NCBI GenBank assembly: GCA_003819755.1
Contig: RPQK01000326.1
Location: 1-8,155, forward strand
Direction: 5' to 3'
Length of the DNA stretch: 8,155 bases
Source: Acidobacteriota bacterium
GTDB taxonomy: Bacteria > Acidobacteriota > UBA6911 > RPQK01
Notes under the pieces: generated by a model
The model's database searches: none
The model's input: only the letters and a program-made list of their open reading frames with translations
What the model was told of the DNA's origin: nothing
In this document: positions 5,447-8,155 of the stretch, piece after piece
How positions within the stretch are numbered: the stretch's first letter is position 1
How the letters are laid out: every line of letters begins with the position of its first letter
Position numbers and translations under genes: made by a program

Positions 5447-6731
5447 CAATCCGCCTGACCCGCACTTTGTCAATCCGCCGGGCGTCCATGTCGACGATCT
5501 CGAACTTCCAACCCCGCCAGTCGAGGTGTTCGCCGGTGGCGGGAATTCTCCCGAGTCGCTCGAGAATGAAGCCGGCTACGGTGTCGTAGTAACCCTCGTC
5601 CTCGGCCGGGTCGATCATCAGCAGGCTGCGAAATTCGTCAGCCGGCAGGGCGCCGTCCAGCAGGTAGGATCCATCTTCCAATCGCACGATCTCCTTGTCT
5701 TCCGGAAGGTCGACCGAGCGGATGTCACCCACAATGGCTTCCATGACGTCGTGATGAGTAACCAGGCCTTCGACTTGCCCGTACTCGTCAACAACCAGTG
5801 CGACGTGCATGCCGGTTTGTTTGAATAGTTCGAGCATCCTCAGAGCCGGGTTGCTCTCTGGAACGAACAGGGGCTTTCGCAGATGGGTAGTGAGATTCAG
5901 CGGTGATCCGGACAGGCAAGCGGCCAAAAGATCCTTGGCTCGTGCGATCCCCAGAACCTGATCCAGGCCGCCTTCACAGACGGGAAAACGGTTGTGCGAA
6001 TGCGCCGAGATAATTTCCCGCAGTTGCTCCGGGGAGGCGTCCTTGTCGATCCAGACCACATCGGGCCTGGGCGTCATGAGAGCACTGACTCTCCTGTCGG
6101 CAAATCGGAACACGTTCAACACGATTTCCTGCTCGCTCGGGAGGAACACTCCCGCTCGAGTGCCTTGTTCGATCATCAGCTTGATCTCGTCTTCGGTCGC
6201 GACGCGTTCAGGTTTCGGAGGGATGCGAAGGAGTCTGAGCAGGAGCTCGGTCGAGAACGTTAGAAATCGAACGGCTGGCGCCGCCAGGGTGGCTACCGCC
6301 CTCATTGGCCAGCTCATGGCCGATGCGATCCCTTCCGGGTTCAACATGGCCACCCGTTTGGGAACAAGCTCCCCAAGCACGAGCGACAGGTAGGTGATTG
6401 CGGACACGACCACGACAAACGCCACCAGATCCGCGTATCCGGCGATGCTCGGAATCCCTTTGAGCCAATCCCCCAACTCTTCGGCCAGCGTTGCGCCACC
6501 AAATGCGCCGGCCATGATGCCGATCAACGTGATGCCCACTTGGACGGTAGACAGAAGCCGGGTCGGGGATTCGATCAGCTGGAGCGCCGCTTTCGCCTTC
6601 TTGTCGCCTTTGCGGGCCTGCACCTGCAGCCGGGTATGGCTTGCGGAAACGTACGCAATTTCCGACATGGCCAGCACCCCGTTTATGAGGGCGAGCGCCA
6701 CGATGATTGCGATCTCGACCGAGATGCTCAT
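5433..6731 (-). CDS. DUF21-CBS-CorC/HlyC membrane protein (hemolysin/CNNM family)
   Basis: The 432-residue protein has the full architecture of the bacterial CNNM-like family, often annotated 'hemolysin family protein'. A DUF21 membrane domain fills about residues 1-190, with hydrophobic stretches near 5-27, 58-80, 100-122 and 137-158 and the hallmark LGELVPKRVA (119-128). A CBS pair follows, starting at SALMTPRPDVVWID (216-229) and covering 285-337 with LVVDEYGQVEGLVT. A CorC/HlyC transporter-associated domain lies at about 345-427, with DTVAGFILERLGRIP near 383-397. Family members are linked to Mg2+ (and sometimes Co2+) efflux or homeostasis, with CBS domains sensing adenine nucleotides; the hemolysin label is historical. 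AGGAG seven bases upstream of the ATG (complement 6739-6743) supports the start. It lies 80 bases behind the large minus-strand gene and may share its transcript. No truncation is seen. The precise substrate cannot be read from the sequence. Confidence 0.95.
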   Translation of the reverse strand: MSISVEIAIIVALALINGVLAMSEIAYVSASHTRLQVQARKGDKKAKAALQLIESPTRLLSTVQVGITLIGIMAGAFGGATLAEELGDWLKGIPSIAGYADLVAFVVVVSAITYLSLVLGELVPKRVAMLNPEGIASAMSWPMRAVATLAAPAVRFLTFSTELLLRLLRIPPKPERVATEDEIKLMIEQGTRAGVFLPSEQEIVLNVFRFADRRVSALMTPRPDVVWIDKDASPEQLREIISAHSHNRFPVCEGGLDQVLGIARAKDLLAACLSGSPLNLTTHLRKPLFVPESNPALRMLELFKQTGMHVALVVDEYGQVEGLVTHHDVMEAIVGDIRSVDLPEDKEIVRLEDGSYLLDGALPADEFRSLLMIDPAEDEGYYDTVAGFILERLGRIPATGEHLDWRGWKFEIVDMDARRIDKVRVRRIATTA

Positions 6732-6811
6732 AATCTGACTCCTACCTGGCCTCGTCTCTGACGATAGGTATGGCCTGACCCACCCAGTTTCGCGGCCGGC
6801 ACCAGTTGTGA

Positions 6812-8155
6812 TCAGGGGCTATGCGGCTGAGAGCAGCGAATCGTGGGTACGGCGTCCGAGGTAAGGAACGCCCCAGGCAGGAGCTCACCGCGTCGCAGTG
6901 GGTAAGAGTCTCCTCCCCAGACTGCGAAGATCGTTCTGACGTCCAGCTCGGTGAAGTTCCCGTGACTTCCCCCCGGAGTGTGGCTGTTGGAGTTGACATT
7001 CCATCCCGGGAAAGTCCACACCCGGAAATCCGGCGTCTGCCGGGAGAAATGAGCCTCTTTTACAGACGACTCGTTTCCGCTCGTCTCGGACAAAGGCCTC
7101 GTCATTCGAAAATTATCTCGAAACAGGTCGGTCAAGATAACGGGAACCAGCTGCCATGCGTGATCTCGACCCGACTCCTCGGTCCATACGCGAGGAGACA
7201 TCCAGCGTCCAGCCAGGCGCGAATACGCCAGAGGCTCTTCTGCTGCATCAGCCAGCGGGGTTACGCGGATGTTATTTGCCACGAACTCCACCGATCGGAA
7301 GGGCCGGTACAGGATCTCACCGTCGGCCGACTCGAGAATGAGAGCATGGGCTGACCGAAAAACGAGCCAGATGGCCTGTCGAAGTGGCCGATCAGCTTGG
7401 TTCTTTGCGAGCTCCAAGGGAATGGCCATGCTGAAGAGATGGAAAGGATGACGGTTGTCGGAAGCATTCCCGGATGTTGCTGAAAATGAGGGAAAGAGCG
7501 TCGTGTAGTCGACTCTCCGGTAGGAGATCGGCTTCCTCCAGCGCTCCTCGGGCGGGGTCTCCCATCCAGTCACATAGCTCTGAAGCTGCTCGACCGTGTT
7601 GTTCGGACCAAAATACCCTTTGGGGATGAGGTCGGAAATACGGAATCCACGCCTTGCCCATTTAAGCCAGGCTTCCTTCCCGGCCGGAATCGCGGCCAGG
7701 CGTCCGAGCGCGGACGACACTTGGCGGTAAGCCGTGCTTTCCTCAGTCAAGCGGCGGGCTGCATCGGCGTCGCCCGGCCGTTTCCTGACCATGTCGAGCA
7801 GTAGGTCAGCCGCTCCAGAACTCTCCTGGATCTCGGATCCGAGCCACTCTTTGACAGTCGCCAACGCCGTTGTGAACTCCGGGAAAATGTGCTCCAGCAG
7901 ATCTGGACGCTTCCTCGAACGCAGAATGTCGAGCAAGATCAGATGCAGGCGGTTGAGATCCGAGTTGCGGAGGTAGGCGTCAAACCTCGGGTTCCCGGTG
8001 TTGTCGGTATACGCTGTCGGGTAACCTTTTTCGCCGTGCGGCACGGTCGGCCCGAACGAAGATTCTGAAGACTCGTAGATGCGTGAGAAATCAACGCCTC
8101 GCACCGGCACGGTCAGAGCATGTTCCGTATCTTCGACGACCGGCGCCAGGACGGT
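6812..8155 (-). CDS. Large protein of unknown function, C-terminal part; end resembles alkaline-phosphatase-superfamily phosphodiesterases
   Basis: The frame is open from the right window edge to a TGA at 6812, 447 residues visible. A GTG at 8110 is possible but has no ribosome binding site, and the 15 codons before it are open and read well as protein (TVLAPVVEDTEHAL), so the true start is probably outside the window. The first half is helical and charged (for example LHLILLDILRSRKRPDLLEHIFPEF, the first residue about 70 from the edge). The second half is richer in aromatic residues and beta-type segments. Near the C-terminus GGSHGNFTELDVRTIFAVWGG is followed by LRRGELLPGAFLTSDAVPTI. This resembles the last metal-ligand histidine loop of alkaline-phosphatase-superfamily phosphodiesterases (G-x-HG ... 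MRxIFxAxGP ... GxxxPxFxNxDVxP). If so, the nucleophile and most other metal ligands lie upstream, outside the window, and the region between is a large insertion. I do not recognise the bulk of the protein. Confidence 0.75.
   Translation of the reverse strand, partial: TVLAPVVEDTEHALTVPVRGVDFSRIYESSESSFGPTVPHGEKGYPTAYTDNTGNPRFDAYLRNSDLNRLHLILLDILRSRKRPDLLEHIFPEFTTALATVKEWLGSEIQESSGAADLLLDMVRKRPGDADAARRLTEESTAYRQVSSALGRLAAIPAGKEAWLKWARRGFRISDLIPKGYFGPNNTVEQLQSYVTGWETPPEERWRKPISYRRVDYTTLFPSFSATSGNASDNRHPFHLFSMAIPLELAKNQADRPLRQAIWLVFRSAHALILESADGEILYRPFRSVEFVANNIRVTPLADAAEEPLAYSRLAGRWMSPRVWTEESGRDHAWQLVPVILTDLFRDNFRMTRPLSETSGNESSVKEAHFSRQTPDFRVWTFPGWNVNSNSHTPGGSHGNFTELDVRTIFAVWGGDSYPLRRGELLPGAFLTSDAVPTIRCSQPHSP

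Noticed and set aside
6821..7354. A 177-residue plus-strand open frame opposite the large unknown protein.
   Set aside because: Its translation is arginine- and serine-rich with no motif, while the minus-strand frame is longer, uninterrupted to the window edge and protein-like.

Overview
The window looks like a chromosomal stretch from a member of the Acidobacteriota. The main clue is the gene at 3856-4428, whose two ends match the flanks of the 'VWFA-related' family that is strongly expanded in that phylum. The exported protein before it resembles, from memory, uncharacterised proteins common in the same group. Base composition is moderately GC-rich throughout. I see no transposase, integrase, phage gene, tRNA, rRNA or CRISPR array. 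All assignments come from reading the sequence; no database search was run.

Layout. (a) 1-1632, minus strand: a Na+(Li+)/H+ antiporter gene, nhaA, followed 22 bases later by the first 127 codons of a baeRF (bacterial eRF1-like) gene that runs off the left edge. (b) 1633-2235: a 603-base divergent intergenic region. Its nhaA-proximal part holds a structured leader that is a good candidate for an nhaA-associated (nhaA-I / lithium-type) riboswitch. Its other end holds a possible folded leader before a small gene. (c) 2236-5264, plus strand: a 73-residue zinc-ribbon protein; an exported protein with a His...Asn-Cys arrangement like permuted papain-fold (NlpC/P60, LRAT-type) enzymes; a shortened VWFA-related protein that keeps both flanks but has lost the von Willebrand A domain; and, overlapping it by 28 bases, a RelA/SpoT-type (p)ppGpp synthetase-domain protein with a hydrophobic N-terminus. 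(d) 5265-5432: a convergent intergenic region with two hairpins. (e) 5433-8155, minus strand: a DUF21-CBS-CorC/HlyC membrane protein, preceded by a large partial protein of unknown function whose C-terminus resembles the end of alkaline-phosphatase-superfamily phosphodiesterases.

How the genes may work together. nhaA and the baeRF gene are almost certainly cotranscribed, which would place a predicted ribosome-associated factor under the same cation or pH signal as the antiporter. The VWA-less protein and the RelA/SpoT-like protein overlap and are probably translationally coupled. The pair is the least ordinary arrangement in the window. The other neighbours show no obvious shared pathway.
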